Assembly (NCBI GenBank): GCA_009773455.1
Contig: WSXU01000007.1
Location: forward strand, 1 to 64,000
DNA from: Bacteroidota bacterium
GTDB lineage: Bacteria > Bacteroidota > Bacteroidia > Bacteroidales > Lentimicrobiaceae
Length of the DNA: 64,000 nt
Direction: 5' to 3'
Shown here: one piece after another, positions 1 through 8,701 of the stretch
Layout: each line of letters opens with the position of its first letter
Position numbering within the stretch: the stretch's first letter is position 1
Program-made: the position numbers and the translations under genes
The notes under the pieces: model-generated
The model's input: the letters and a program-made list of their open reading frames with translations, nothing else
What the model was told of the DNA's origin: nothing
Database searches by the model: none

Positions 1-660
1 CTTGTCGAACCATGTCGAACCAAGTCGAACCTGTTGGTGAGCGAAGTCGAACCTGTTGGTGAGCGAAGTCGAACCTGTTGGTGAGCGAAGTCGAACCATC
101 GCATTTTTTCACCACAATAGTCACAGTAGGGCACATATTCTTTTAGTAGTTTTATATTAGCTGGTTGTCGCTGAAGTCGCTATCTTTCACTGAAGTCGTT
201 CAGTCGCTCCATCACTATTAAACGCGCGAAGCGCATTGAAACCTTGAACGGTGAAGCCATTGAACAATTTGAACGACCAACGACCAACGACCAACGGCTA
301 ACGACGAACGCTGAAGTCGCTTTCTTTCGCTGAAGTCGCTCCATCGCTGAAGTCACTACACTTGTGGTGAGCGTCTTGTGGTGAGCTTGTCGAACCATGT
401 CGAACCAAGTCGAACCTGTTGGTGAGCGAAGTCGAACCTGTTGGTGAGCGAAGTCGAACCGCTGAAGTCGCTTTCTTTCGCTGAAGTCGCTCCACTTGTG
501 GTGAGCGTCTTGTGGTGAGCTTGTCGAACCATGTCGAACCATCGCTGAAGTCTCCTTGTCCCCTTGTCTCCTTGTCCAATTTTCATTGTCCTTTGAAGCA
601 GAATCCTGGTCACACGTCCCCCGTCCCCCGTCCCCTCTTCACTCCCTATGTCCTTTTAAA
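1..660. repeat. Intergenic array of GTCGAACC / GCTGAAGTCGCT repeats
   Basis: This stretch has no credible gene. A 22-bp unit containing TTGGTGAGCGAAGTCGAACC occurs three times in tandem at about 31-96 and again at about 415-458. The block from position 1 to about 75 is nearly repeated from about 386. Between the copies lie shorter words such as CGCTGAAGTCGCT and CTTGTGGTGAGC. Related words recur at 24225-24305 and 43430-43690. Overlapping open frames here are translated repeats and not proteins. The function is unknown; a dispersed extragenic repeat family is the most economical reading. Confidence 0.85.
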
Positions 661-690
661 GCGGTGACTCATCCATTCCAAAATCCTTTG

Positions 691-698
691 TACCTTTG
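691..698 (+). promoter_or_regulatory. Probable -7 box for leuS
   Basis: TACCTTTG matches the Bacteroidota -7 consensus TAnnTTTG and lies 26 bases before the leuS ATG. I do not see a clear TTTG -33 element at the expected distance. Confidence 0.5.
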
Positions 699-724
699 CG
701 CCCTCTAAAAACAAAGCAGACCCA

Positions 725-3508
725 ATGGATTACAACTTCAGGGATATCGAAAAAAAGTGGCAGAAAGCCTGGGCAGACAACAGGACTTACAAAACAGAAA
801 TTGATCACAGCAAACCCAAATTCTACGTGCTGGATATGTTCCCCTACCCTTCCGGGGCCGGGCTTCATGTGGGCCATCCGCTGGGATACATCGCTTCGGA
901 TATCTATGCCCGCTACAAAAGACTGAAAGGCTTCAATGTGCTGCATCCCATGGGTTACGATGCTTATGGCCTGCCTGCTGAGCAGTATGCCATCCAGACC
1001 GGCACCCATCCGGCGGTGACCACAGAGAAAAACATAGCCCGCTACCGCGAACAGCTCGATAAAATAGGTTTTTCGTACGACTGGGACAGGGAAGTACGCA
1101 CCAGCGACCCCGCCTATTACAAATGGACACAATGGACCTTTATCCGGTTGTTTGAATCGTGGTACAACAACGACACCCAAAAGGCTGAACCCATCACGAA
1201 ACTGACCGGAATTTTTACCGTTTCGGGCAATGACGGTGTCAATGCAGCCTGCAGCGAAACGGCTACGTTTACCGCGGCAGCATGGAATGCCTTCACCGAA
1301 AAGGAACAGCAGGAACTGCTGATGAATTATCGTCTGGCCTACCTGGCCGATACCATGGTCAACTGGTGCCCGGCACTCGGCACCGTGCTGGCCAACGACG
1401 AGGTGAGCGAAGGATTTTCGGTCCGCGGAGGACATCCTGTTGAACGCAAATCAATGAAACAGTGGCTGCTGCGCATCACCGCCTATGCCAACCGACTGCT
1501 CGAAGGGCTCGAGCGCATCGAATGGCCCGAATCCATTAAGGAGATACAGCGCAACTGGATCGGTCGCTCCGAAGGCTGCTCGGCTCAGTTTGCCATCAAA
1601 AATTTTGATCAGAAGCTTGAGATCTTCACCACCCGTGCCGATACCATGTTCGGGGTAACCTTTATGGTGCTGGCCCCGGAACATCCTTTTGTAGCCGCAA
1701 TTACCACTCCGGAATGCCGCACAAAGGTGGAAGCCTACCTGCACTGGGCAAAGAACCGCTCTGAACGGGAACGCATGTCGGAAGTAAAAAAGGTAACCGG
1801 TGAGTTTACCGGGGCTTATGCCATCAACCCGCTCAACGGAGAGGAGATCCCCGTGTGGGTGGCCGACTATGTGCTGATGGGCTACGGAACAGGGGCCATC
1901 ATGGCCGTTCCAGGTCACGACAGCCGCGATTTTGCCTTCGCACGGCATTTCAACCTGCCCGTTATACAGGTGGTATCCCGCAAGGGAGAAACACCGGTTG
2001 ACCCTTCGGAATGGGAAGATTCGTACGATTCGAAAGAAGGGGTGATGATCAACAGCGGTTTTATCACCGGCCTGGAGGTAAAGGAAGCGATCACCACAAC
2101 CATCCGGAAGGTTGAAGAGACTGGCATAGGTTACGGCAAGGTCAACTACCGCCTCCGCGACGCCATTTTCAGCCGCCAGCGTTATTGGGGTGAGCCTTTC
2201 CCCGTATATTACAGGGATGGAATGCCCTGTGCCCTTCCTGAAGAAGAACTTCCGCTCGAACTGCCCGAGGTGGATGCCTATCTGCCCACCGAAACCGGGG
2301 AACCTCCCCTGGCCCGGGCTAAAAACTGGTTCAATAAGGACGGCTTCCCGCTCGAAACCAACACCATGCCCGGCTTTGCCGGTTCCAGCGGCTATTACCT
2401 CCGCTATATGGACCCCCGCAACAACCGGGAATACTTCTCAGCAGAAGCCAACCAATACTGGCAGAACGTCGACCTTTACATGGGCGGGGCGGAACACGCC
2501 ACCGGCCACCTGATATACGCCCGCTTCTGGAACAAGTTCCTTTATGATCTCGGACTTACCGTGAAGGATGAGCCTTTTCAGAAACTCATCAACCAGGGGA
2601 TGATCCAGGGCAGGTCCAGCTTCGTTTACCGGATTGCAGGCACCAACAAATTTGTGAGTTACAGCCTGCGCAGCAACTATGATGTTCAGGCCATCCATGT
2701 GGATGTAAACATCGTTCACAACGACATCCTCGATATCGCGGGATTTCTGAAATGGCAGCCCCAGTTCGAAGGCGCGGAGTTTATCCTGGAGGATGGTAAA
2801 TATGTCTGCGGATGGGAAGTGGAGAAGATGTCGAAATCGAAATACAATGTACAGAACCCCGACGACCTGATCGAACGCTACGGGGCCGATACCCTGCGCC
2901 TGTATGAGATGTTCCTCGGCCCGCTGGAGCAGTCGAAGCCCTGGGACACCAACGGCATCGAAGGGGTCTTCCGTTTTATCCGGAAACTCTGGAAACTTTA
3001 CCACGATGCCGACAACAATTTCTCGGTGAACGACAACCCGCCAACCGCCGCGGAGCTGAAGGTACTGCACAAAACCATCCGTAAGATTCAGGAAGATACC
3101 GAACGGTTCTCGTTCAACACCGGGGTGAGCTCCTTTATGATCTGCGTGAATGAGCTGACGGAACTCAGATGCAGCAACCGCAGCATCCTGAGCGATCTCA
3201 CGGTGCTGATCTCATCCTACGCGCCCCACATCGCCGAGGAACTCTGGAGCCTGCTGGGCAATACCGGCAGCGTGACGGTAGCCGCTTTCCCTGAGTACAA
3301 CGAAAGCTTCACGGTTGAAAACACCTTTAAATACCCGGTATCGTTCAACGGCAAAATGCGATTCCTGCTCGAATTGCCACTCGGAATGGCCGTTCAGGAG
3401 ATAGAACAGGCTGTTCTGTCTGCCCCTGAGTCGGCGAAGTGGCTCGAAGGCAAGGCACCGAAAAAGGTGATCATCATCCCCGGCAAGATTGTCAACATCG
3501 TGGTATAG
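725..3508 (+). CDS. leuS: Leucine--tRNA ligase
   Basis: Class Ia aminoacyl-tRNA synthetase that charges tRNA-Leu in the cytoplasm. The 927-residue length fits the family. The HIGH-type signature HVGH lies at residues 48-51 inside a [15 protein letters not shown] block. KMSKS is at 701-705. Between them are the CP1 editing domain, with the [10 protein letters not shown] and [14 protein letters not shown] blocks, and a leucine-specific insertion just before KMSKS. The C-terminal anticodon-binding region ends in the usual [10 protein letters not shown]-like strand. The ATG at 725 follows a TAnnTTTG box. The gene stands alone between two repeat-rich intergenic regions, so it is probably monocistronic. 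A 259-residue open frame on the other strand (656-1435) is a shadow. Confidence 0.98.
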   Translation: MDYNFRDIEKKWQKAWADNRTYKTEIDHSKPKFYVLDMFPYPSGAGLHVGHPLGYIASDIYARYKRLKGFNVLHPMGYDAYGLPAEQYAIQTGTHPAVTTEKNIARYREQLDKIGFSYDWDREVRTSDPAYYKWTQWTFIRLFESWYNNDTQKAEPITKLTGIFTVSGNDGVNAACSETATFTAAAWNAFTEKEQQELLMNYRLAYLADTMVNWCPALGTVLANDEVSEGFSVRGGHPVERKSMKQWLLRITAYANRLLEGLERIEWPESIKEIQRNWIGRSEGCSAQFAIKNFDQKLEIFTTRADTMFGVTFMVLAPEHPFVAAITTPECRTKVEAYLHWAKNRSERERMSEVKKVTGEFTGAYAINPLNGEEIPVWVADYVLMGYGTGAIMAVPGHDSRDFAFARHFNLPVIQVVSRKGETPVDPSEWEDSYDSKEGVMINSGFITGLEVKEAITTTIRKVEETGIGYGKVNYRLRDAIFSRQRYWGEPFPVYYRDGMPCALPEEELPLELPEVDAYLPTETGEPPLARAKNWFNKDGFPLETNTMPGFAGSSGYYLRYMDPRNNREYFSAEANQYWQNVDLYMGGAEHATGHLIYARFWNKFLYDLGLTVKDEPFQKLINQGMIQGRSSFVYRIAGTNKFVSYSLRSNYDVQAIHVDVNIVHNDILDIAGFLKWQPQFEGAEFILEDGKYVCGWEVEKMSKSKYNVQNPDDLIERYGADTLRLYEMFLGPLEQSKPWDTNGIEGVFRFIRKLWKLYHDADNNFSVNDNPPTAAELKVLHKTIRKIQEDTERFSFNTGVSSFMICVNELTELRCSNRSILSDLTVLISSYAPHIAEELWSLLGNTGSVTVAAFPEYNESFTVENTFKYPVSFNGKMRFLLELPLGMAVQEIEQAVLSAPESAKWLEGKAPKKVIIIPGKIVNIVV

Positions 3509-4069
3509 GCAGTGATTCCGGTTAATTGACGAAAATCTAAAAGATTGATCTTGAGACAAGCCTGCCCGCCGAAACAGCATACAGGCAGGGAGAATGGTGG
3601 ACAAGGCGAATTTACCGGTACCCGTGTCTTACGGTTCAGCGACGAGACCCCCATTAGCAGGAAGTCCCCGTTTCTCCATTTCCCCATTTCCCTGTGTCCC
3701 CTTGTCCCATGGTTCAGAGACGAAACCCCCATTAGCAGGAGGTCTCCGTGTCTCCATTTCTCCATTTCTCTATTTCCCCGTGTCTCCGTGTCCCCTTGTC
3801 TCAGGGTTCAGAGACAAAACCCCATTAGCAGGAGGTCTCCATTTCTCCATTTCTCTATTTCCCCGTGTCCCCGTGTCTCAGGGTTCATCGACGAAACCCC
3901 CATCAGCAGGAGGTCTCCATTTCCCCTTGTCCCCTTTTCCCCTTGTCCCCATTTTCTCAGTGTACCTTAGTGCTCTCAGTGCCTTCGTGGTGAAGAAAAC
4001 GGGCCGGGTAAAAGAATAACCGCTCAATAAGGACGCTCAGAAACAGTCAGCCCAATCCGGGGAGAATCG
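3509..4069. repeat. Tandem pyrimidine-rich repeats with a GGTTCAG...ATTAGCAGGA core
   Basis: There is no gene between leuS and the next CDS. A core reading GGTTCAGnGACGAAACCCCC then ATTAGCAGGAGGTCTCC starts at about 3633, 3711, 3804 and 3882, so spacing alternates near 78, 93 and 78 bases. The spacers are runs of TCTCCATTTC and CCCCTTGTCCCC on the plus strand. The same core occurs in reverse orientation at about 47250-47290 and 47430-47465. A short GCCTGCCCGCC...GGCAGG inverted repeat is at about 3560-3595. Frames opened across the array are repeat-derived. Confidence 0.85.
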
Positions 4070-4077
4070 TATTTTTG
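4070..4077 (+). promoter_or_regulatory. Probable -7 box for the queuosine transporter gene
   Basis: TATTTTTG matches TAnnTTTG and sits 29 bases before the ATG at 4107. No convincing -33 element was found. Confidence 0.4.
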
Positions 4078-4106
4078 CTGCCGGAACCGATCAAACCACC
4101 CTCCCG

Positions 4107-4808
4107 ATGCAGGCAAACCCATCCCCTAAAAGCGGAAATTTCCGCTATTTCGACATCATCATGGCGCTGTTCGTGGCTGTGCTGCTGATTTCCAACCTGG
4201 CTTCCACCAAGATCCTTTCGCTGTGGATGTTCACCTTCGACGGTGGCACCATCCTGTTTCCGCTCAGCTACATCTTCGGCGATATCCTCACCGAGGTATA
4301 CGGTTACCAGCGCTCGCGCAAGGTGATCTGGACCGGGTTCGGGGCGGCACTGCTGATGTCGCTGGTGCTGTGGGTGGTGCAGGTGCTTCCCCCGGCAACC
4401 GACTGGCCCAACCAGCAGGCCTATGAATCGCTGCTGGGCTTCGTTCCCCGCATTGTGCTGGCCAGCCTGCTTGCCTATTTCGGCGGTGCCTTCTCCAATG
4501 CCGTGATCCTATCGCGGCTGAAGGTCAGGATGAAAGGCCGCCACCTGTGGGTACGCACCATCGGCTCTACCCTGGTGGGCGAAGGCATCGACACCGCCAT
4601 CTTCTGCCTGGTGGCCTTTTACGGCACCCTGCCCAACGAACTGCTGATCTCCATTATCATCTCCAACTATATCTTCAAATCGGGCGTAGAGGTGCTCTTT
4701 ACCCCCCTCACCTACCGCATCGTCGGCTTCCTGAAAAAACACGAACAGGTGGACGCCTACGATACCGGCATCAGCTACAACCCCTTCGGGTATTTTGTGA
4801 AGGACTGA
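4107..4808 (+). CDS. yhhQ: Queuosine precursor transporter (YhhQ/DUF165 family)
   Basis: Integral inner-membrane protein of 233 residues with about six hydrophobic segments. The family imports queuine or preQ0/preQ1 for queuosine modification of GUN-anticodon tRNAs. Diagnostic blocks are the N-terminal ISNLASTKI (about residues 28-36), LFPLSYIFGDILTEVYGY near 50-67, and GEGIDTAIFCLVAF near 157-170, followed by SNYIFKSGVEVLFTPLTY. I see no queuosine biosynthesis gene beside it and no preQ1 riboswitch in the short leader. The gene is more GC-rich than many neighbours but is not obviously foreign. Exact substrate cannot be read from the sequence. Confidence 0.9.
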   Translation: MQANPSPKSGNFRYFDIIMALFVAVLLISNLASTKILSLWMFTFDGGTILFPLSYIFGDILTEVYGYQRSRKVIWTGFGAALLMSLVLWVVQVLPPATDWPNQQAYESLLGFVPRIVLASLLAYFGGAFSNAVILSRLKVRMKGRHLWVRTIGSTLVGEGIDTAIFCLVAFYGTLPNELLISIIISNYIFKSGVEVLFTPLTYRIVGFLKKHEQVDAYDTGISYNPFGYFVKD

Positions 4809-5118
4809 AAGCATCGGTATTCCGGGAATTGATCGGACCAACTCAGGCGATGATGGCAACATTGAAGTAATTTATCCACAAAGAATGATGTCAGCAAGGT
4901 ACTGGTCAGTTCCACAGCGATCAGCTGTTTTGTTTAAAAATCTTTGACAAATCATGATTGTCCTTTAGAAGTCTGATCCTTTCCGCCCCCCTTGCGAAGC
5001 CAGGTAAACATTATTTTAAGACTTAAATTTAACTACCTTTTGTATATTTATGTCATAATTATTTAATCCCTCTACCTGTTAAAAAATAAAAAAAGTCTGA
5101 TTACACAATCTACATGCC
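4809..5118. other. Gene-free interval
   Basis: These 310 bases are AT-rich, with no open frame, hairpin or repeat that I can support. They presumably contain the promoter of the secreted protein gene starting at 5119, but no clean TAnnTTTG box stands out. Confidence 0.5.
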
Positions 5119-6513
5119 ATGAAAAGATCTGTACTATACATTGTTATTGTCCTTCTGGCCTTCCAATCCGGACTCAAAGCTCAGTCGTGCCCGCCTTTTG
5201 ACATCCTTTTTGAATCCCAGTCCCAAATTGACAGTTTCCCGATTCTTTATCCTGATTGCAGGGTTATTGAAGGAAATCTTGCAATAGACGGCTGGGATGC
5301 CGGCGATGACCCTATCGTTTCACTCCACAGCCTCTTCAGGATAACCGAAATCCAGGGAGACCTGACCATTATGAACACTTTTGAACTGAATTCCCTGCAG
5401 GGACTTGAAGGCATTACGAGTGTCGGCGGCAGGGTGTACATAGCTTTTACCTCCCTGGATTCCGTGGCAGGCCTGGATAACCTTCAATATGTAGGTGAAA
5501 GTCTGCAGATTGCTCAAAACAGCTCCATGCAGAACCTGCATTCACTGAAGCGGCTTCAGCATGTAGGTGACGGACTTGCCGTTATGTCCTGCGGTCCGAT
5601 TCAAAACCTCAACGGACTGGATTCCCTTTCCTATATCGGTCAATACTTACTCCTTGGCTATCTCTACCAGTTCACCAGTATGCAAGGGATGGACAGGATC
5701 AAAAAAATTTCCGGCTATTTAAAGATTGAAAACCTTCCCCTGTTGACAGATTTGCATGGACTGGAAACCATTGATACGATCGCGGAAGACCTTATCCTGA
5801 CCAACAACCAAAGTCTCCGTAGCCTCACAGGCCTCGACAACCTGAAAGATTTGGGCGGCGGGGTTTATATCAGGGAAAATCCCCTGTTGGTCAATATTGA
5901 TGAACTGAGACATCTCAAAACCCTTGCCTTTGGTATTAGTATAAAATCAAATGCAAGCCTGCAGAACATTTCAGGTCTTGACTCCATCACCCACATTAAC
6001 AATTATAACATCCATATCACTTCAAATGCCTCACTTACCGATATCTCCGGTATACGGAACATTGATGCAGGTTCGGTCTATTTTCTTGAAATAGCGAGTA
6101 ATCCTTTGCTCTCGATATGCGCCTATGAGAGTACCTGCAACTACCTGCAGAATAATCCCGGGTTCTCCAATATAGCTTTGAATGCCCCGGGATGTAACTC
6201 TGATTATGAGGTGCTGGCCCAATGCGAAACGCTTGGCGATGATTCGGGCTTCGCCGGTGACGGGATACAGATCATCCCCTCCCCGGTAACGGAATCTGCC
6301 CTGATCAGGTTCTGTCTGTCTGAATCAGCCCTGGTAAAACTGGATATAATCAATGGACCGGGTGTAGTGGTGACATCCCTGTTGAACCGGGTTTTACCGG
6401 CTGGTGACCATCATGCCGTATGGCTGCCCGGAAATCTTTCTGCCGGATTCTATTTGTGCAGGATACAGGTCAACCACCGGAAGTGGATACGTAAAATCCT
6501 TTATATACCTTAG
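5119..6513 (+). CDS. Secreted L-domain/leucine-rich-type protein with T9SS sorting domain
   Basis: A 464-residue exported protein. Residues 1-21 form a signal peptide ending ...SGLKAQ. Residues about 45-340 are irregular repeats of the receptor L-domain type, each with an IxGDLxI / LxSLxGLExI pattern, e.g. EGDLTI, LTDLHGLETI and LRSLTGLDNL, roughly every 22-25 residues. A cysteine cap lies near 330-355. The last 75 residues (PSPV..., LPAGDHHAVW, LSAGFYLCRIQVN) form a beta-sandwich type A C-terminal sorting domain of the type IX secretion system, so the protein is probably delivered to the cell surface. Ligand and role are unknown. It is monocistronic. Confidence 0.85.
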   Translation: MKRSVLYIVIVLLAFQSGLKAQSCPPFDILFESQSQIDSFPILYPDCRVIEGNLAIDGWDAGDDPIVSLHSLFRITEIQGDLTIMNTFELNSLQGLEGITSVGGRVYIAFTSLDSVAGLDNLQYVGESLQIAQNSSMQNLHSLKRLQHVGDGLAVMSCGPIQNLNGLDSLSYIGQYLLLGYLYQFTSMQGMDRIKKISGYLKIENLPLLTDLHGLETIDTIAEDLILTNNQSLRSLTGLDNLKDLGGGVYIRENPLLVNIDELRHLKTLAFGISIKSNASLQNISGLDSITHINNYNIHITSNASLTDISGIRNIDAGSVYFLEIASNPLLSICAYESTCNYLQNNPGFSNIALNAPGCNSDYEVLAQCETLGDDSGFAGDGIQIIPSPVTESALIRFCLSESALVKLDIINGPGVVVTSLLNRVLPAGDHHAVWLPGNLSAGFYLCRIQVNHRKWIRKILYIP

Positions 6514-6752
6514 TAAATCCACAGGACTGTTTCCCGGCCTTCTGTGCCCGGACTATACCCCTGGGCCAATCCTTTTTGTTCTGAAAGGAGAAGACTTAAA
6601 ACTGCCGGTTCAGCATAACCGATTGCTATATATCCGTTTGCTGCCGGAGCTCTGCTAACCAGGATCGTTTGAAACGGCAGGAGATAAACCCGGACCGGAA
6701 GTCAGGGATTTCAGATATGTGATAAATGAACGGAGGTTCCGTTGGGCAGCCC
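6514..6752. other. Short convergent intergenic region
   Basis: Lies between the plus-strand secreted protein and the minus-strand DUF4287 gene. I see no strong terminator or RNA in it. Confidence 0.4.
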
Positions 6753-7304
6753 CTACCCGGCATTGTCGTAGGCCGCTTTCAGCCAGCCCATCACCTCGGC
6801 ATCGATGTCGCCGTCGCCGGCAATGTTTATTTTGTGCGAGCACATCATACCCGGTTTTTCCACCTCAAGCTTTCCCTGCGGGGGATGACCCTTCAGAATG
6901 ATCCCGATTTCGAACCGGGTCTTGCTGGCCGGCTGCAGGGTGGCAAACTGCTTTTTGCGGCGCAGGCTGACATAAGCGTTCTTGGGTGCGACTTCAATAT
7001 CCCCGCCAAAAGAGAGGATTTCCGACATCAGCCGGTCGTACAACGGCCTGAAGTGCTCCTTGCCCTTGTACTGGCCGGTAATAAGGTCATCGGGGTTCTC
7101 CGCCGATCCGGCATCAGACCCTTTGGCCTTCAGCGCGATCAGGTTGGCAAAACCGTGTGTGAGGCCGTGGGTCTCCTTCAGGAACTTCATCGCCTCCCCG
7201 TGCTTCGCGAAATTTTCCTTCTTTACAATGTCCATCCATTGTTCCAGGGTCCTGCCGGTGTTCCGGTGCAGGTTCTCCATCATGGTTTGTGTCGCCTTGT
7301 CCAT
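6753..7304 (-). CDS. DUF4287/DUF5655 domain protein
   Basis: A 183-residue soluble protein. The N-terminal 65 residues fit DUF4287, with the pattern TGRTLEQWMDIVKKE then KHGEAMKFLKETHGLTHGFANLIAL. The rest fits DUF5655, from about residue 85 (PLYDRLMSEILSFG) through YVSLRRKKQFATLQP to the C-terminus. Proteins with this architecture are common in Bacteroidota and environmental Proteobacteria. The fold is predicted to bind nucleic acid or a small ligand, but no activity is established to my knowledge. It is followed on the same strand, across a palindrome, by a DUF1801 gene; these two families often occur near each other. No signal peptide or membrane segment. Confidence 0.8.
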   Translation of the reverse strand: MDKATQTMMENLHRNTGRTLEQWMDIVKKENFAKHGEAMKFLKETHGLTHGFANLIALKAKGSDAGSAENPDDLITGQYKGKEHFRPLYDRLMSEILSFGGDIEVAPKNAYVSLRRKKQFATLQPASKTRFEIGIILKGHPPQGKLEVEKPGMMCSHKINIAGDGDIDAEVMGWLKAAYDNAG

Positions 7305-7399
7305 GCTTTGATAAATTACTGTTTATGGTCTGCTAAAAACTCCTTTTATGTCCGGATCAACAGGAAAATAATTTTCGTGCTGATTTTGGTGGTTTGGTG

Positions 7400-7417
7400 T
7401 CCCGATAGCTATCGGGA
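7400..7417. repeat. Perfect 18-bp palindrome TCCCGATAGCTATCGGGA
   Basis: A perfect inverted repeat in the space between two minus-strand genes. It has no T-run, so it is not a classical terminator. A relative with the same TCCCG/CGGGA ends is found inside a repeat copy at about 24627-24646. This looks like a REP-like extragenic palindrome. Confidence 0.7.
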
Positions 7418-7476
7418 TGGTGGCTAAAAAGATACCCTCACCAACCTGCCTCCCCGGCATATAGCCCTTTACCGCA

Positions 7477-7899
7477 CTATTTAAACTTCGATTTCAAAAA
7501 GGCCATGTTTTCCCTGATCAGTTGCACCAGTACCTCACGGTTGATGTCCGACAGTTTGTTCACATAGATGCACCCCTTGCCCATTTTGAATTTGCCCAGG
7601 TCTTTGAGCAGCAGCTCCTGCGTTTCGGTTCCCGAGAACACATAGAGCGAAATGGCGGCCTTCCTTGGCGAGAACCCCACCAGCGGCCAGTCGCCCTCCT
7701 GCCGGCTCCGTTCCGATTTATAATGGTAAGTGCCAAAACCGATGATGGAGGGGCCCCACATCTTCGCCTCACAGCCGCTGGCCTCCTGCATCAGCTTCAG
7801 CAGCTCTAAACCATCCTGCCGCTTCTGCTCCGTAACGGCAAAGGCTTCGATAAACGCCCGCACATCGGCATCGGTTTGTTTTGTTTTGATTTCGGCCAT
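7477..7899 (-). CDS. DUF1801 domain protein
   Basis: A 140-residue soluble protein of the DUF1801 (YdhG-like) family. It has the family pattern: a helical start (VRAFIEAFAVTEQKRQDGLELLKLMQE), then MWGPSIIGFGTYHYKSE, FSPRKAAISLYVFSG, and a C-terminal LGKFKMGKGCIYVNKLSDI followed by a helix. The open frame continues upstream to 8025, but the ATG at 7899 (MAEIKT) is preferred. It is preceded by AACAGAGAAT, which contains a plausible AGAG ribosome site, and the upstream residues do not resemble the family. Structures in this family show an iron-chaperone/frataxin-like fold, but function here is not established. Confidence 0.85.
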   Translation of the reverse strand: MAEIKTKQTDADVRAFIEAFAVTEQKRQDGLELLKLMQEASGCEAKMWGPSIIGFGTYHYKSERSRQEGDWPLVGFSPRKAAISLYVFSGTETQELLLKDLGKFKMGKGCIYVNKLSDINREVLVQLIRENMAFLKSKFK

Positions 7900-8701
7900 A
7901 TTCTCTGTTTTTAGGTTTATCTGGCGCCTGGCCCGGATGACCAGCCAACTTATCGTCCACCGATAAATCGTTATGCAACGCTTTCGCCGGCATATATTCA
8001 ACAAGCTGATTGAACGACTGTTCAACAGACGAAAAAAAGATTTATAAATCGGGAGACACCGCCTTCAGCCATGATCTGAGGAGCGATGGGGCCGATCCGG
8101 CCATCAACCCTTTGAACAGAAGATCTGTGCTGAGCGGATGACCAATGATTCAGCGCGACCGGATAAGGGCTGACTGTCTTTATGCCTGACCGGAATTGCC
8201 TTCGAATGCACCGGCAAAGCAGAAATCCGGGGAAGACAAAACCCGATGGTGCGGATGAAAATTACCTTCGTTCATCTGTTTGAGCTATAAAGACAGCCAC
8301 CCTGCCGCTGGTTACAGATAAACGGTCCCGGTTATAATCTGGAGGATCAACTGGATAAACCGCTTCCACGATCGCCAGCCATCCATTTCGGTCCGCGGCA
8401 GTACCCCAGGATTGTTGATTTTATACGCATTCAGACCGGTGAAAAGCGCTGCCAGTTCAACACCGGTGGTGCTTCCCTTTATCTGGGTTTCAGATGAACC
8501 GAACATTGGTCAATTACTACGCTTCGATTTTCGCTTTGATCTATTTTAATAGTTGGTTTAATGCCTTTTCATTGTTGAAAATAATAATCGCAGAGACGGT
8601 AAAAAAGCATCTATTGTTCAAAAATTATTCATACATGTAATACCAAAGAAATTTTTTTTAGATTTGTCCAATCACTATAATTATATTTTAAATTTTATAA
8701 A
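7900..8701. other. Gene-poor interval at the border of an AT-rich island
   Basis: About 800 bases with no convincing gene. The only candidate is a 64-residue minus-strand frame at 8312-8506. Its ending (GWRSWKRFIQLILQIITGTVYL) looks protein-like, but it has no recognised homolog and could be a gene remnant. From about 8520 the composition shifts visibly to AT-rich and stays so to about 16,200, marking the left edge of a probable acquired region. Confidence 0.5.

Noticed and set aside
1-660. CRISPR or coding genes in the repeat array
   Set aside because: Repeat units are short and nested without regular spacers, and translated frames consist of repeated words.
656-1435. 259-codon open frame on the minus strand
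   Set aside because: It lies antisense within leuS, which is certain, and its product has no coherent protein character.
3545-4019. Proline/serine-rich 141-residue proteins in two frames
   Set aside because: They are translations of the pyrimidine-rich tandem repeats and appear in more than one frame.
7400-7417. Rho-independent terminator
   Set aside because: The palindrome has no loop and no T-run; a REP-like element fits better.
6726-7427. 233-codon plus-strand frame
   Set aside because: It covers the DUF4287/DUF5655 gene on the opposite strand, which has clear family motifs.
8312-8506. 64-residue minus-strand ORF
   Set aside because: Its ending looks protein-like and could be a transposase remnant, but I could not link it to any family; kept only as a note.
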